Shown: positions 50,530 to 58,753 of the stretch, one piece after another
Position numbering within the stretch: the stretch's first letter is position 1
Layout: every line of letters begins with the position of its first letter
Assembly (NCBI RefSeq): GCF_027853965.1
Contig: NZ_JAQGLB010000025.1
Location: forward strand, 46,363-110,362
Reading direction: 5' to 3'
Length of the DNA: 64,000 nt
DNA from: Saccharopolyspora indica
GTDB taxonomy: Bacteria; Actinomycetota; Actinomycetes; Mycobacteriales; Pseudonocardiaceae
Notes under the pieces: generated by a model
Database searches by the model: none
What the model saw: only the letters and a program-made list of their open reading frames with translations
Told to the model about the DNA's origin: nothing
Program-made: the position numbers and the translations under genes

Positions 50530-51438
50530 ATGTCGAGCACCGAGCAGATGCAAGCGCTGACCCCCGCCGACCACCCGGGCCTGTTCCAGGCGGCCGACGC
50601 CGCCGCAGCCCGCCAGCGGCACGCCTACCTCAGAGCGGCGCGGTCCCGGTTGATGCTGATCGTGGCGGCGGGTGTGCTGGCCACCCTGACGCTGCGCCTC
50701 GGCGACACCGGCATCGACCTGTTCGCGGTGGGCGCCGCGCTGACCCTCGTCGGAGCGGTGGCGGTGGAGCTGGCGCTGGTCAGCACCCGCCCCGACCGGC
50801 TGTGGGCGGAAAGCCGCGCCCTCGCCGCCTCGGCCAAGACGCTGACCTGGCGCTACGCCGTGTGCGCGGCCCCGTTCCCGGCGGGGAGCGCGCAAGCCGA
50901 CGAGCGGTTCGCCGCGCGCCTGCGCACCGTGCAGCAGGAACTCCCCGACGTCCCGCTGACGCAGCACACCGCCGAGACGATCACCGAGCGGATGCGAGCG
51001 CTGCGCGGCGCGCCGCTGGCCGAGCGCAAGGAGGCCTACCTGATCGGCCGGGTGCTCGACCAGCAGGACTGGTACGAGACCCGGGCCCAGCACCACCTGC
51101 GGCAGGCCCGGTTCTACCGGACGGCGATGGTGGTCATCGAGGTGCTGGGCGTGGTCGGCGCTCTCGGCGAGGCCTTCGGCATCACCGGCCTGAACAGGGC
51201 GGGCGCCGTCGCCGCCGTGGTGGCCGCGACAGTGGTCGCGGCGATCGCGGCGTGGGGCGCCACCCGCAGGCACTCGGCGAAGGCGGCGGCCTACCGCCGG
51301 GCCACCGCCGAGCTCGGCGCGGTCCGGGACCTGCTGGACAGCGACCTGGACGAGCAGCAGTGGTCGGCGGCGGTGACCGACGCGGAAGCCACGATCGCCC
51401 GCGAGCACGCCACCTGGCGCGCGACCCGCACCACCTGA
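50530..51438 (+). CDS. SLATT/DUF4231-like four-helix membrane protein
   Basis: 302 residues from ATG 50530 (GGAG upstream; a TTG at 50467 is open). Two related modules: helices ~41-56 and ~63-84 followed by RLWAESRALAASAKTLTWRYA; then YLIGRVLDQQDWYETRAQHHLRQARFYRTAM (170-200) before helices ~200-216 and ~224-243, with RRHSAKAAAYRRA and an acidic amphipathic tail. This tandem layout matches DUF4231 and the SMODS/SLOG-associated 2TM (SLATT) effectors, which are proposed pore-formers in nucleotide-signal defence systems. No CD-NTase or SLOG partner is adjacent, so a defence role is only a hypothesis. Confidence 0.65.
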   Translation: MSSTEQMQALTPADHPGLFQAADAAAARQRHAYLRAARSRLMLIVAAGVLATLTLRLGDTGIDLFAVGAALTLVGAVAVELALVSTRPDRLWAESRALAASAKTLTWRYAVCAAPFPAGSAQADERFAARLRTVQQELPDVPLTQHTAETITERMRALRGAPLAERKEAYLIGRVLDQQDWYETRAQHHLRQARFYRTAMVVIEVLGVVGALGEAFGITGLNRAGAVAAVVAATVVAAIAAWGATRRHSAKAAAYRRATAELGAVRDLLDSDLDEQQWSAAVTDAEATIAREHATWRATRTT

Positions 51439-51480
51439 CCGGCCCGGCACCGATCGGCGTGACGGTTTCCCCAGTTCAGT

Positions 51481-51528
51481 GCCCGTGAGTGTTTTGGGGT
51501 GCCATAGCACCACAAAACACTCACGGGC
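51481..51528. repeat. Gene-end palindrome, CCCGTGAGTG family, copy 2
   Basis: GCCCGTGAGTGTTTTG (51481-51496) pairs perfectly with 51513-51528; GGTG/CACC extends it around CCATAG. Between the convergent SLATT-like and ggt genes (stops at 51438 and 51576). Confidence 0.8.
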
Positions 51529-51575
51529 CATCACCTGCCGAAACGTCACGCACTACCGAGGGAGAGGTGCCCGGG

Positions 51576-53369
51576 TCAGGGAGCCGGGGTGACCACCGCT
51601 GCCGCGCCGCCGCCGCGGCGTTCGCGTTCGGCTGCCGCGGCCCAGCGGCCGTCCGGGAGGCGTTCCACCCCGGTTGCCGCGCCGATCTCCGCGGTCTTCT
51701 TGAACTCGTGGCCGATGGCCTCGAGCTTCTCCGCTTCCGGCTGGGCGAGGAAGGCCGGTTCCGCGTCGGTCTGCGCGGTGTTGCGCTGGGAGGCGCGGGG
51801 CTCGGCGATGGCGTCGACCAGCGACATGCCGCGGTCCAGGCGCCCGGTGAGGCTCTGCAGCACGGTGGTGATGATCGTCGCACCGCCGGGGCTGCCGACC
51901 GCGAGCAGCGGCTGACCGTCCTGCAGCACGATCGTCGGGCTCATCGAGCTGCGCGGCCGCTTGCCGGGGCCCGGCAGGTTCGGGTCCGGCTCGCCCGGCG
52001 TGACCGGGGTGAAGTTGAAGTCGGTCAGCTCGTTGTTGAGCAGGAATCCGCGCCCCGGCACCACGATGCCGCTGCCGCCGGTCTGCTCGATGGTCAGCGT
52101 GTAGGCGACCACGTCGCCCTCGGCGTCGGCGACCGTCAGGTGCGTGGTGTTCGGCCCCTCGTACGGTTCGGCGCCGTCGGTGGTGCGGGCCGTGCAGTCC
52201 TGCGGCTGCTTCGGGTCGGCCGCGGCCACCGGGGTGGGCAGCACCGCGTCGTCGCCGATCAGGCAGGCGCGGGAGTCCGCGAAGTCCTGCTCCAGCAGCG
52301 CTTCGGTGGGCACCTCGTTGAACGCCGGGTCGCCGACCCAGCGGTTGCGGTCCGCGAAGCCGATCTTGCTGGCCTCCAGGTACCGGTGCAGGTACTGGGT
52401 CTTGTCGGCCGCGGTGAGGTCGGTGCCCTCCAGGATGTTGAGCGCCTCGCCGACGGTGGTGCCGCCGGAGCTGCCCGGCGCCATGCCGTAGACGTCCAGG
52501 CCCCGGTAGGTCAGGTGCGTCGGGTCCTGGTCGATGGTGCGGTAGCCGCGCAGGTCGTCGGTGGTCATCGCGCCGGGGCGGACCTCGCGGCCCGCGGCCG
52601 GGTCCACCGGCGGTTCGTTGACGGTCTTGACCACGTCCGCGCCGATCTCACCGGCGTAGAGCGCGTCCACGCCGCGCTCGGCCACTTCGCGGTAGGTGTC
52701 GGCGAGGTCGGGGTTGCGGAGCTTGCTGCCGACCTCCGGCAGCTCGCCGCCGGGCAGGAACAGGTCGCGGGTGGCCGGGAACGCGCGGAAGCGCTCCTCG
52801 TTGTCGGCGGTCTGCTCGCGGAAGGTCTCGTCGACCACGAAGCCTTCGCGGGCCAGCTGCTCGGCCGGGCGCAGCACCTCGGCGAGGTCCTTGCGGCCCC
52901 ACTTGTCCAGCGCGTGCTGCCAGGTCATCGGGGTGCCGGGCACGCCGACGCCGAGTCCGCTGGTGACCGCCTGGTCGAACGGGATCGGCTTGCCGTCCTC
53001 CAGGAACAACTCCTCGTCGGCGCTGGCCGGCGCGGTCTCCCGGCCGTCGATCGTCTCGACCTTCCCGGTCTCGGCGTCGTAGTGCACGAAGTACCCGCCG
53101 CCGCCGAAGCCCGCCGAGTACGGCTCGGTGACGCCCAGCGCGGCCGCGACGGCGACGGCGGCGTCCGCGGCGCTCCCACCGTTGCGGAGCACGTCGATGC
53201 CGATCTGGGTCGCGTAGGGGTCGACGCTGGACACAGCGCCGCCGGAGCCGACCGCCTCGGCGTCCTTGGGCGGTTCGGGCGGACCACCGGGGGCCGCCTG
53301 GGCCATCGGCGCGATCACGGAACCGGTCACGAGCACTGCGAGGGTGAGCCGAACGGGCCTCGCGCGCAT
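51576..53369 (-). CDS. ggt: Gamma-glutamyltransferase
   Basis: 597 residues from ATG 53369 (GGAGG 7 nt upstream). Signal peptide to ~28 (RLTLAVLVTGSVIAPMAQAA). The heavy-chain half begins AVSSVDPYATQIGIDVLRNGGSAADAAVAVAAALGVTEPYSAGFGGGGYFVHYD; autoprocessing at the nucleophilic Thr in GPNTTHLTVADAEGDVVAYTLTIEQTGGSG; then RPRSSMSPTIVLQDGQPLLAVGSPGG. It is secreted and cleaves or transfers gamma-glutamyl groups from glutathione and related peptides. Full length and intact. Confidence 0.95.
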   Translation of the reverse strand: MRARPVRLTLAVLVTGSVIAPMAQAAPGGPPEPPKDAEAVGSGGAVSSVDPYATQIGIDVLRNGGSAADAAVAVAAALGVTEPYSAGFGGGGYFVHYDAETGKVETIDGRETAPASADEELFLEDGKPIPFDQAVTSGLGVGVPGTPMTWQHALDKWGRKDLAEVLRPAEQLAREGFVVDETFREQTADNEERFRAFPATRDLFLPGGELPEVGSKLRNPDLADTYREVAERGVDALYAGEIGADVVKTVNEPPVDPAAGREVRPGAMTTDDLRGYRTIDQDPTHLTYRGLDVYGMAPGSSGGTTVGEALNILEGTDLTAADKTQYLHRYLEASKIGFADRNRWVGDPAFNEVPTEALLEQDFADSRACLIGDDAVLPTPVAAADPKQPQDCTARTTDGAEPYEGPNTTHLTVADAEGDVVAYTLTIEQTGGSGIVVPGRGFLLNNELTDFNFTPVTPGEPDPNLPGPGKRPRSSMSPTIVLQDGQPLLAVGSPGGATIITTVLQSLTGRLDRGMSLVDAIAEPRASQRNTAQTDAEPAFLAQPEAEKLEAIGHEFKKTAEIGAATGVERLPDGRWAAAAERERRGGGAAAVVTPAP

Positions 53370-53494
53370 TTCCACACCTCCAACATCGACAACCCCGCCA
53401 ACTCTGCACAGTCGACGCCCGGAGGACAACACCGTTCGGCCGCGGACCGGAAGGGCCAACGGACCGTTCACCTCACCGAAAGCGGATCGTTCAC

Positions 53495-55072
53495 TCAGCG
53501 CGGCGGCACCAGGGCCTCGGCGTGGTAGCGGCAGTTCGGCGCCCACAGCAGGAACGAGCCCATGCCGTTGGCGCGGGCGGCGTCGATCTGCGCCGCCACC
53601 TCCGCGGGGCCGTAGCGCACGCCGAGGCTGAAGTCCTGCAGCCACGGGATGATCTGCACGTCGGTGCCCTCCACGGCCTCGCGGAACTTCGCCAGCGAGC
53701 GCACCACGATGTCGTAGGGCTGCGCGTTGGGATCGGCCACGCCGAACTCACCCGGGGCCCAGTGCGACGGGTAGACCATCGGCGAGATGTAGTCGACGTG
53801 CTGCGCGATCTGGCTGATGTCCTGGGCGATCTCGGTCGGGCGGTCCACCGCGATGCCGAACACCGAGGCGCCGAGCAGCGCCCCGCGCGAGCGCACCTCG
53901 GGCTGGGTCCGGCGCAGGAAGTCGGCGATGGCCGCCTCCGGAGTGGTGGTCAGGCCGGGGATGCGCATCCGCCCGAGGTCGCCGTCCGGCCGGCGCACGT
54001 AGTCGTAGAGGACGTCGTCGAAGCCCAGCTCGGCGGCTTCCGCGGCGATGTCGACGTTGTAGCGCACCACGGTGGGATCGGCGAAGTTGGTGAACGCGTA
54101 GCCGCCGTAACCACCGGTCCACGGCCGGCCGTCGGCGGTCTGCACGACCCGCTCCGGGTGCCCGCCGCGCCAGGAAGCCTCGCCCAGCACCGGGTCCTTG
54201 AACGCGACCAGCCTGCCGACCACGCGAACGCCCATGCCGTGCAGCTGGTCGAGCACCTGCCGCGCGTCGTAGTAGCCCTTGACCGCGCCGATCTCGTGCG
54301 CCAGCGGCACCGCGGAGTCGTAGACCACTTCCCCGCTCTCGTCCTTGAGGTCCAGCTCGACGGTGTCGATCTGGCCCCGCCGCGCCAGCTCCAGCACCGG
54401 TTCGCGCAGCGCGCCGCTGGTCCAGGCCAGCCCGGTCAGGTGCACCGCCCGCATCCCGGGGTGTCTGGTGTGGACGGTCACGGAGCGTTCGGTGCGGTTG
54501 CCCGCCGCGTCGGTGGCCACGACCGGCACCTGCCGCTGCGGCCGCTCGACGACCGCGCGGAACCCACCTTGCGGATCCGGCACCGCGGGCCTGCCCGCGA
54601 CCAGGACTTCGGCGGCGCCGCGGGCAGTTCCCGCCACGGTCACCGGCGCGTCCGGCGCCTCCGCGCGCAGCGAGTCCCCGACCTGCAGCTCCGGCGGGGA
54701 GTCGTCCACTGCGAACGTCCGGATCGTGGTGGCCGAACCGATCCAGGAGGGCACCACGACGCGCAGTTCGTGCGGCCCGTCGGCCAGCTCGACCGGCAGC
54801 ACCCGGTGCGCACCCGCCACGCGGACCACCGGGACCTCGCGGCCGTCCACCACGACCCGCACACCGTCCTCGGCAGCGGAGCGGATCTGAATCGACCCCA
54901 CGTCCGCGGACGTGATCGGGCGATCCGGCAGCCCGGCGATCTCGACGTCCTCTGTGGACAGATTTCGAACCGGCAGCACGCCGAGCAGCAGCACCAGCGC
55001 GGCGCCCACTGCGACCACGACGAACCTCGGCAACCCGGCCGGCAGCGCCCGCACGCGGGCAGCATCCGTCAT
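53495..55072 (-). CDS. Membrane-anchored DUF4015/GHL-type glycoside hydrolase-like protein
   Basis: 525 residues from ATG 55072 (GGGGAGG upstream). One N-terminal membrane anchor (FVVVAVGAALVLLLGVLPV), an Ig-like or bacterial stalk region (~40-220) and a TIM-barrel DUF4015 domain: VELDLKDESGEVVYDSAVPLA, VRVVGRLVAFKDPVLGEASW, DVLYDYVRRPDG, HVDYISPMVYPSHWAPGE, IIPWLQDFSLG. It acts on a cell-surface polysaccharide; substrate unknown. It is divergent from a CE4 deacetylase lipoprotein, the same two activities that PgaB fuses in Gram-negatives. Confidence 0.85.
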   Translation of the reverse strand: MTDAARVRALPAGLPRFVVVAVGAALVLLLGVLPVRNLSTEDVEIAGLPDRPITSADVGSIQIRSAAEDGVRVVVDGREVPVVRVAGAHRVLPVELADGPHELRVVVPSWIGSATTIRTFAVDDSPPELQVGDSLRAEAPDAPVTVAGTARGAAEVLVAGRPAVPDPQGGFRAVVERPQRQVPVVATDAAGNRTERSVTVHTRHPGMRAVHLTGLAWTSGALREPVLELARRGQIDTVELDLKDESGEVVYDSAVPLAHEIGAVKGYYDARQVLDQLHGMGVRVVGRLVAFKDPVLGEASWRGGHPERVVQTADGRPWTGGYGGYAFTNFADPTVVRYNVDIAAEAAELGFDDVLYDYVRRPDGDLGRMRIPGLTTTPEAAIADFLRRTQPEVRSRGALLGASVFGIAVDRPTEIAQDISQIAQHVDYISPMVYPSHWAPGEFGVADPNAQPYDIVVRSLAKFREAVEGTDVQIIPWLQDFSLGVRYGPAEVAAQIDAARANGMGSFLLWAPNCRYHAEALVPPR

Positions 55073-55233
55073 CGCTTTCGCCTCCCCGACTAGGCGAACT
55101 CGCGCGGCAGCACGAAACTCGTGCTCTTTCAAGCGGAATGCGTGCGGCCCACCATCCCAGCCGGAACGCGGCGGATCAATTGACCAGTTGGAGTATCGCC
55201 AAGCCGCGAAACCGGAACCTACCGTTGGTGCTG

Positions 55234-56250
55234 ATGCTGCCAGCAGTGCGAGCCGGGTGCGCCATCGCCGCGGTGACGGCGCTGGCGACCCTGGCCGGGT
55301 GCAGCGCGCCGCCGCAGCCACCGCCACCACCGCGCCAGGTGGCCGAGCTCCCGCCGCCACCACCGTCGCCGGAATCGGTGGGCGCCAACGAGCTGGGCGA
55401 GGTCCCGGTGCTCATGTACCACCGGATCACCAGCACGCCGACCAGCGCGTACGACCGCACTCCGGAGGACTTCCGCGCGGAGCTGGAGCGGCTGGCGGCC
55501 GAGCGCTACGTCCCGGTGACCGCCACCGAGTACGCCACCGGGCGGTTCGACCTCCCGGCGGGCGCGCACCCGGTGGTGCTCACCTTCGACGACGGATCCG
55601 CCACCCAGTTCACAGTGGACACCTCCGGCGAACCGGCACCGGGCACGGCGACCCGCATCCTGCTCGACGTGGCCGCCGAGCACCCGGGGTTCCGCCCGAC
55701 CGCCACCTTCTACGTCTTCGACCCGCCGTTCGGGGAACCCGCTGGTCACCGCAGCCTCAACTGGCTGCACGAGCACGGTTTCGAGATCGGCAACCACACC
55801 CTGGACCACCCGAACCTGGGCCGGATCCCCGGCGCCGAGGTGCAGCGGCAGATCGCGGGCATGCAGCGGATCATCACCGATGCCGTGCCGGGCGCGGAGG
55901 TCCGCTCGATCGCGCTGCCGCTGGGCGCGCGCCCGGACGACGAACGGCTGGCGACCGCGGGCTCGGCCGACGGGACGACCTACCGGCACGACAGCGTCCT
56001 GCTGGTCGGCTCCAACCCGGCGCCCTCACCGTGGTCGGCGGACTTCGACCCGGCTGCTGTGCCGCGCATCCGATCCCAGGCGGCGACCGGTGCGGACGCC
56101 CAGTTCGGCTCCACCGCCTGGCTCGACCGGCTGGCGGCCGAACCCGCCCGCCGCTACACCTCCGACGGCGACCCGAACCGGATCTCCGCCCCGGCCGAGC
56201 ACACCGCGCAGCCCGCGCCCGCGGTCGCCGGGCGCGTCTACCGCTTCTGA
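55234..56250 (+). CDS. Polysaccharide deacetylase (CE4/NodB) lipoprotein
   Basis: 338 residues; ATG 55234 chosen, with GTG 55228 and TTG 55225 also in frame and no clear SD. Lipobox LATLAGC near residue 24, a Pro-rich linker, then a NodB domain: VPVLMYHRIT, VVLTFDDGSATQF (catalytic Asp and metal Asp) and GFEIGNHTLDHPNL (HxxxH). The usual RxPY motif is replaced by IALPLGARP. It is anchored outside and deacetylates a glycan. It overlaps the convergent GNAT gene by 13 bp. Confidence 0.85.
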   Translation: MLPAVRAGCAIAAVTALATLAGCSAPPQPPPPPRQVAELPPPPPSPESVGANELGEVPVLMYHRITSTPTSAYDRTPEDFRAELERLAAERYVPVTATEYATGRFDLPAGAHPVVLTFDDGSATQFTVDTSGEPAPGTATRILLDVAAEHPGFRPTATFYVFDPPFGEPAGHRSLNWLHEHGFEIGNHTLDHPNLGRIPGAEVQRQIAGMQRIITDAVPGAEVRSIALPLGARPDDERLATAGSADGTTYRHDSVLLVGSNPAPSPWSADFDPAAVPRIRSQAATGADAQFGSTAWLDRLAAEPARRYTSDGDPNRISAPAEHTAQPAPAVAGRVYRF

Positions 56251-56807
56251 GCCAGCCACTCGTCGCGGGTCAGCTCGTACTCGACGTCGCCGTGCTCCTC
56301 GCCCTCGATCGGATCGCCCGGCCAGTCCTCCTGGAGGAAGGTCCGCACGTACCGCATCCCGGCCTTCTCCATGACCCGCCGCGAACCGGGGTTGACGACC
56401 ATCGCCTGCGCGAAGATCCGCCGCAGGCCGAAGTCGGCGAACCCCTTGTCCAGCAAGGCGATCGCACCTTCGGTCGCGTACCCCTTGCCCCAGGCCGAGC
56501 GGTGGAACCGGTAGCCGAGCTCGGCCTCGTCCGACGGCCTGCCCGCCGCGGGCTGCAGGATGAACAGCCCGACGAACCGCTCGGTGGCCCGCTCCAGCAC
56601 GGCCCACCTGCCCAGCCCGCCGAACTTCTCGTAGCACGAGAGGTATCCGGGCAGGATCTTCTCGACGACCTCGCTGCGCGTCAGCGGCGGCCCGGCGAAG
56701 ACGTACCGCATCACATCGGGATCACCGTTGAGCTCGAGGACCAGATCGACGTCGTCGGCCCGGAACTCCCGCAGCACCAACCGCTCGGTCGTCAGAAAGG
56801 CGTCCAC
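56238..56807 (-). CDS. GNAT-family acetyltransferase (RimJ/RimL-like)
   Basis: 189 residues from GTG 56807. It starts VDAFLTTERLVLREFRADDVDLVLELNGDPDVMRYV, typical of the RimJ-type subfamily, and carries GYRFHRSAWGKGYATEGAIALLDKGF (acetyl-CoA loop), IFAQAMVVNPGSRRVMEKAGMRYVR, and EYELTRDEW. It N-acetylates proteins or small amines; target unknown. Its 3-prime end overlaps the CE4 gene by 13 bp. Confidence 0.87.
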   Translation of the reverse strand: MDAFLTTERLVLREFRADDVDLVLELNGDPDVMRYVFAGPPLTRSEVVEKILPGYLSCYEKFGGLGRWAVLERATERFVGLFILQPAAGRPSDEAELGYRFHRSAWGKGYATEGAIALLDKGFADFGLRRIFAQAMVVNPGSRRVMEKAGMRYVRTFLQEDWPGDPIEGEEHGDVEYELTRDEWLAQKR

Positions 56808-56915
56808 CCGCCCGATTCCAGCACTCCCCCGCACTCCCGGGCAACCGATTTTCCGCCGCACGGCGGGGTCTGCTACCGTTGCCGGGAGACCGCTCGCGAA
56901 CTGGGAGGTGAGTTG

Positions 56916-56984
56916 ATGATTGCCGCGGAGACCACTGCCACGCGCAGTGCCCGGATCGTCCTCACATCCCGGGTCCCGGTCTGA
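56916..56984 (+). CDS. 22-codon leader ORF upstream of the methyltransferase-GNAT fusion
   Basis: ATG to TGA, preceded by an excellent TGGGAGGTGAG Shine-Dalgarno. The peptide begins MIAAETTATR and ends TSRVPV; no run of one amino acid is seen. Its last codons contain GGGTCCCGG, complementary to a downstream segment that otherwise pairs with the next gene's ribosome-binding site. The spacing and complementarity suggest a regulatory leader peptide. Confidence 0.6.
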   Translation: MIAAETTATRSARIVLTSRVPV

Positions 56985-57058
56985 TCCTCTTCCTCCCCGC
57001 TTCGCGCGGCGAGTCGTGCTGAGCGCATTCCGGGACCCCTCGAACAAGGGTCTCCACG
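56971..57058 (+). promoter_or_regulatory. Candidate translational attenuator
   Basis: Segment A, GGGTCCCGG (56971-56979, in the leader ORF), is perfectly complementary to segment B, CCGGGACCC (57030-57038). B also pairs with C (57032-57038 with 57048-57054, 7 bp with one G-U), which covers the GGG of the AAGGG ribosome-binding site (57046-57050) of the fusion gene. A:B and B:C exclude each other: A:B leaves the site open; a ribosome running through A favours B:C and closes it. Confidence 0.55.
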
Positions 57059-58312
57059 TTGTCCCACATCGCTGAAGCGTTCTTCGCCCTGCACCGCGGC
57101 CTGCCGCGGCAGGGCGCCGGTTCCGACACCACCACCCGGCACCTGCTGGGCCAGGTCGGGCCGCTGCCCACCCGTCCGCGCATCCTCGACGCCGGGTGCG
57201 GGCCGGGCCGTTCCGCCCTGCTGCTGGCCGAGGAGACCGGTGGTCACGTGACCGCCGTGGATCTCCACCAGCCCTTCCTGGCCGAGCTCGACCGGGCGGC
57301 GGCGCACCGCGGGCTGTCCGACCGGATCACCTCGCTGCACCTGTCCATGGCCGAACTCCCCTTCCCCGACAACACCTTCGACCTGATCTGGGCGGAGGGC
57401 TCGGTCTACAACATCGGGTTCGACACCGCGCTGCGGCGCTGGCGCCGGCTCCTCGCTCCCGGTGGCACCGTCGTCGTCACCGAGATCGAGTGGACGGGCA
57501 CCCCGTCAGCACCGGCGCGGTCCTTCTGGGACGCGGCGTACCGGCTCCGCGAGCACGCCGCGAACGTCGAGGCGGCCCGCGCCGCCGGTTACCGGACCAC
57601 CCACCACTGGCCGCTGCCCGACAGCGACTGGTGGGACGAGTACTACAACCCGCTCGAAGCGCGCATCACCGAGGCCGATCTGGACCGGCCGGGCATGCGC
57701 GAAGCGGTCGCGGCCACGCGCGCGGAGATCGCGCTGCGCCGCGAGCACGGCACCGACTACCAGTACGCCGGATACGTCCTGCGCCCCGAGAACGGAAAGA
57801 ACCGCATGAACTGGAACACCCGCCCGGAGACCCCCGCCGATCTGCGCGCCATCCGCGAGGTCAACCTCGCCGCCTTCCCCGCCGCCGGGGAAGCCGACCT
57901 CGTCGAGGCGCTGCGCGCCGACCAGGACGCGTGGATCGACGGGCTCTCCTTCGTCACCGAGGCCGAGGACGGCAGCATCGTCGGGCACGCCCTGCTCACG
58001 CGCTGCCACATCGGCGGTGCACCCGCACTGGCCCTCGCCCCGTGCGCGGTACTGCCCTCCTACCAGCGCAAAGGCGCCGGTTCGGCGGCCATCCGGGCGG
58101 CGCTGGAGGCGGCGCGCGCCCTGGGTGAGAACACCGTGGTCGTGCTCGGGCACGCCGAGTACTACCCGCGGTTCGGGTTCGTCCCGGCTTCGCGCCTGGG
58201 CATCCGCGCGCCGTTCGAGGTGCCCGACGAGGCGATGATGGCCCTCACCCTCGACCCGCAACGCCCCGCGCTCACCGGCACCATCCGGTACCCGGCGGCC
58301 TTCGGCGTCTGA
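57059..58312 (+). CDS. SAM-dependent methyltransferase fused to GNAT acetyltransferase
   Basis: 417 residues; TTG start 8 nt after AAGGG. Residues ~1-245 are a class I methyltransferase (RILDAGCGPGRSALLLAEE at 41-59, VTAVDLHQPFL, MAELPFPDNTFDLIWAEGSVYNIGF). Residues 250-417 are a YhbS-like GNAT domain (LPSYQRKGAGSAAIRAAL as the acetyl-CoA loop; VVVLGHAEYYPRFGFVPA). The GNAT half begins at an in-frame Met (57806), so internal initiation is possible. Targets unknown. A leader ORF and attenuator lie upstream, as for some antibiotic-resistance enzymes. Confidence 0.85.
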   Translation: MSHIAEAFFALHRGLPRQGAGSDTTTRHLLGQVGPLPTRPRILDAGCGPGRSALLLAEETGGHVTAVDLHQPFLAELDRAAAHRGLSDRITSLHLSMAELPFPDNTFDLIWAEGSVYNIGFDTALRRWRRLLAPGGTVVVTEIEWTGTPSAPARSFWDAAYRLREHAANVEAARAAGYRTTHHWPLPDSDWWDEYYNPLEARITEADLDRPGMREAVAATRAEIALRREHGTDYQYAGYVLRPENGKNRMNWNTRPETPADLRAIREVNLAAFPAAGEADLVEALRADQDAWIDGLSFVTEAEDGSIVGHALLTRCHIGGAPALALAPCAVLPSYQRKGAGSAAIRAALEAARALGENTVVVLGHAEYYPRFGFVPASRLGIRAPFEVPDEAMMALTLDPQRPALTGTIRYPAAFGV

Positions 58313-58319
58313 TGTCCGC

Positions 58320-58351
58320 GGCGGCGCGCCTCGCTCGCGGGGCGCGCCGCC
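58320..58351. terminator. Bidirectional terminator hairpin
   Basis: GGCGGCGCGCC (58320-58330) pairs with GGCGCGCCGCC (58341-58351), 11 bp, between the convergent fusion gene (stop 58312) and the DUF1801 gene (stop 58355). Confidence 0.75.
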
Positions 58352-58354
58352 CGC

Positions 58355-58720
58355 TCAGCAGATCCGGCCGCGCGTCGCGGCCGTGGCCTTCAGCAGGTCC
58401 CGGACGAGGTCGAAGTCGATCGCCTCGACCTTGCGGAAGCGCAGGCAGCCCTTGCCCACGTCGTGCCCGGCCAGCCGCTCCGCGAAGGCATCGCGCACGT
58501 CGGTGCGCATGAGGTAGAGCGAGATGTACTGCTTCTGGCTGGCGAAGGCGATCTCGGCGACGCCGTCGCGCTGGTAGGCGGGCATCCCGTAGTTCATGAC
58601 CTCGTCGAACCCGCTCAGCTCGGTGCGGCACAGCTCGCGGAGCCGGGTCAGCGCGTCCCGGCGCACCGCCGGGACCTCCGCCAGGTACTCGTCCACATCG
58701 CGGGCCGCACTGCTCACCAT
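58355..58720 (-). CDS. DUF1801 (YdhG-like) protein
   Basis: 121 residues. It starts with a short helical part (VDEYLAEVPAVRRDALTRLRELCRTEL); the core contains FDEVMNYGMPAYQRDGVAEIAFASQKQYISLYLMR and KGCLRFRKVEAIDFDLVRDLLKAT, the DUF1801 pattern. Members are small cytosolic proteins, some described as iron chaperone-like; a role is not established. 34 nt after priA on the opposite side of a hairpin. Confidence 0.85.
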   Translation of the reverse strand: MVSSAARDVDEYLAEVPAVRRDALTRLRELCRTELSGFDEVMNYGMPAYQRDGVAEIAFASQKQYISLYLMRTDVRDAFAERLAGHDVGKGCLRFRKVEAIDFDLVRDLLKATAATRGRIC

Positions 58721-58753
58721 GCCGGAAGCGTAACCGGGAACCCGCGGGCTCCG

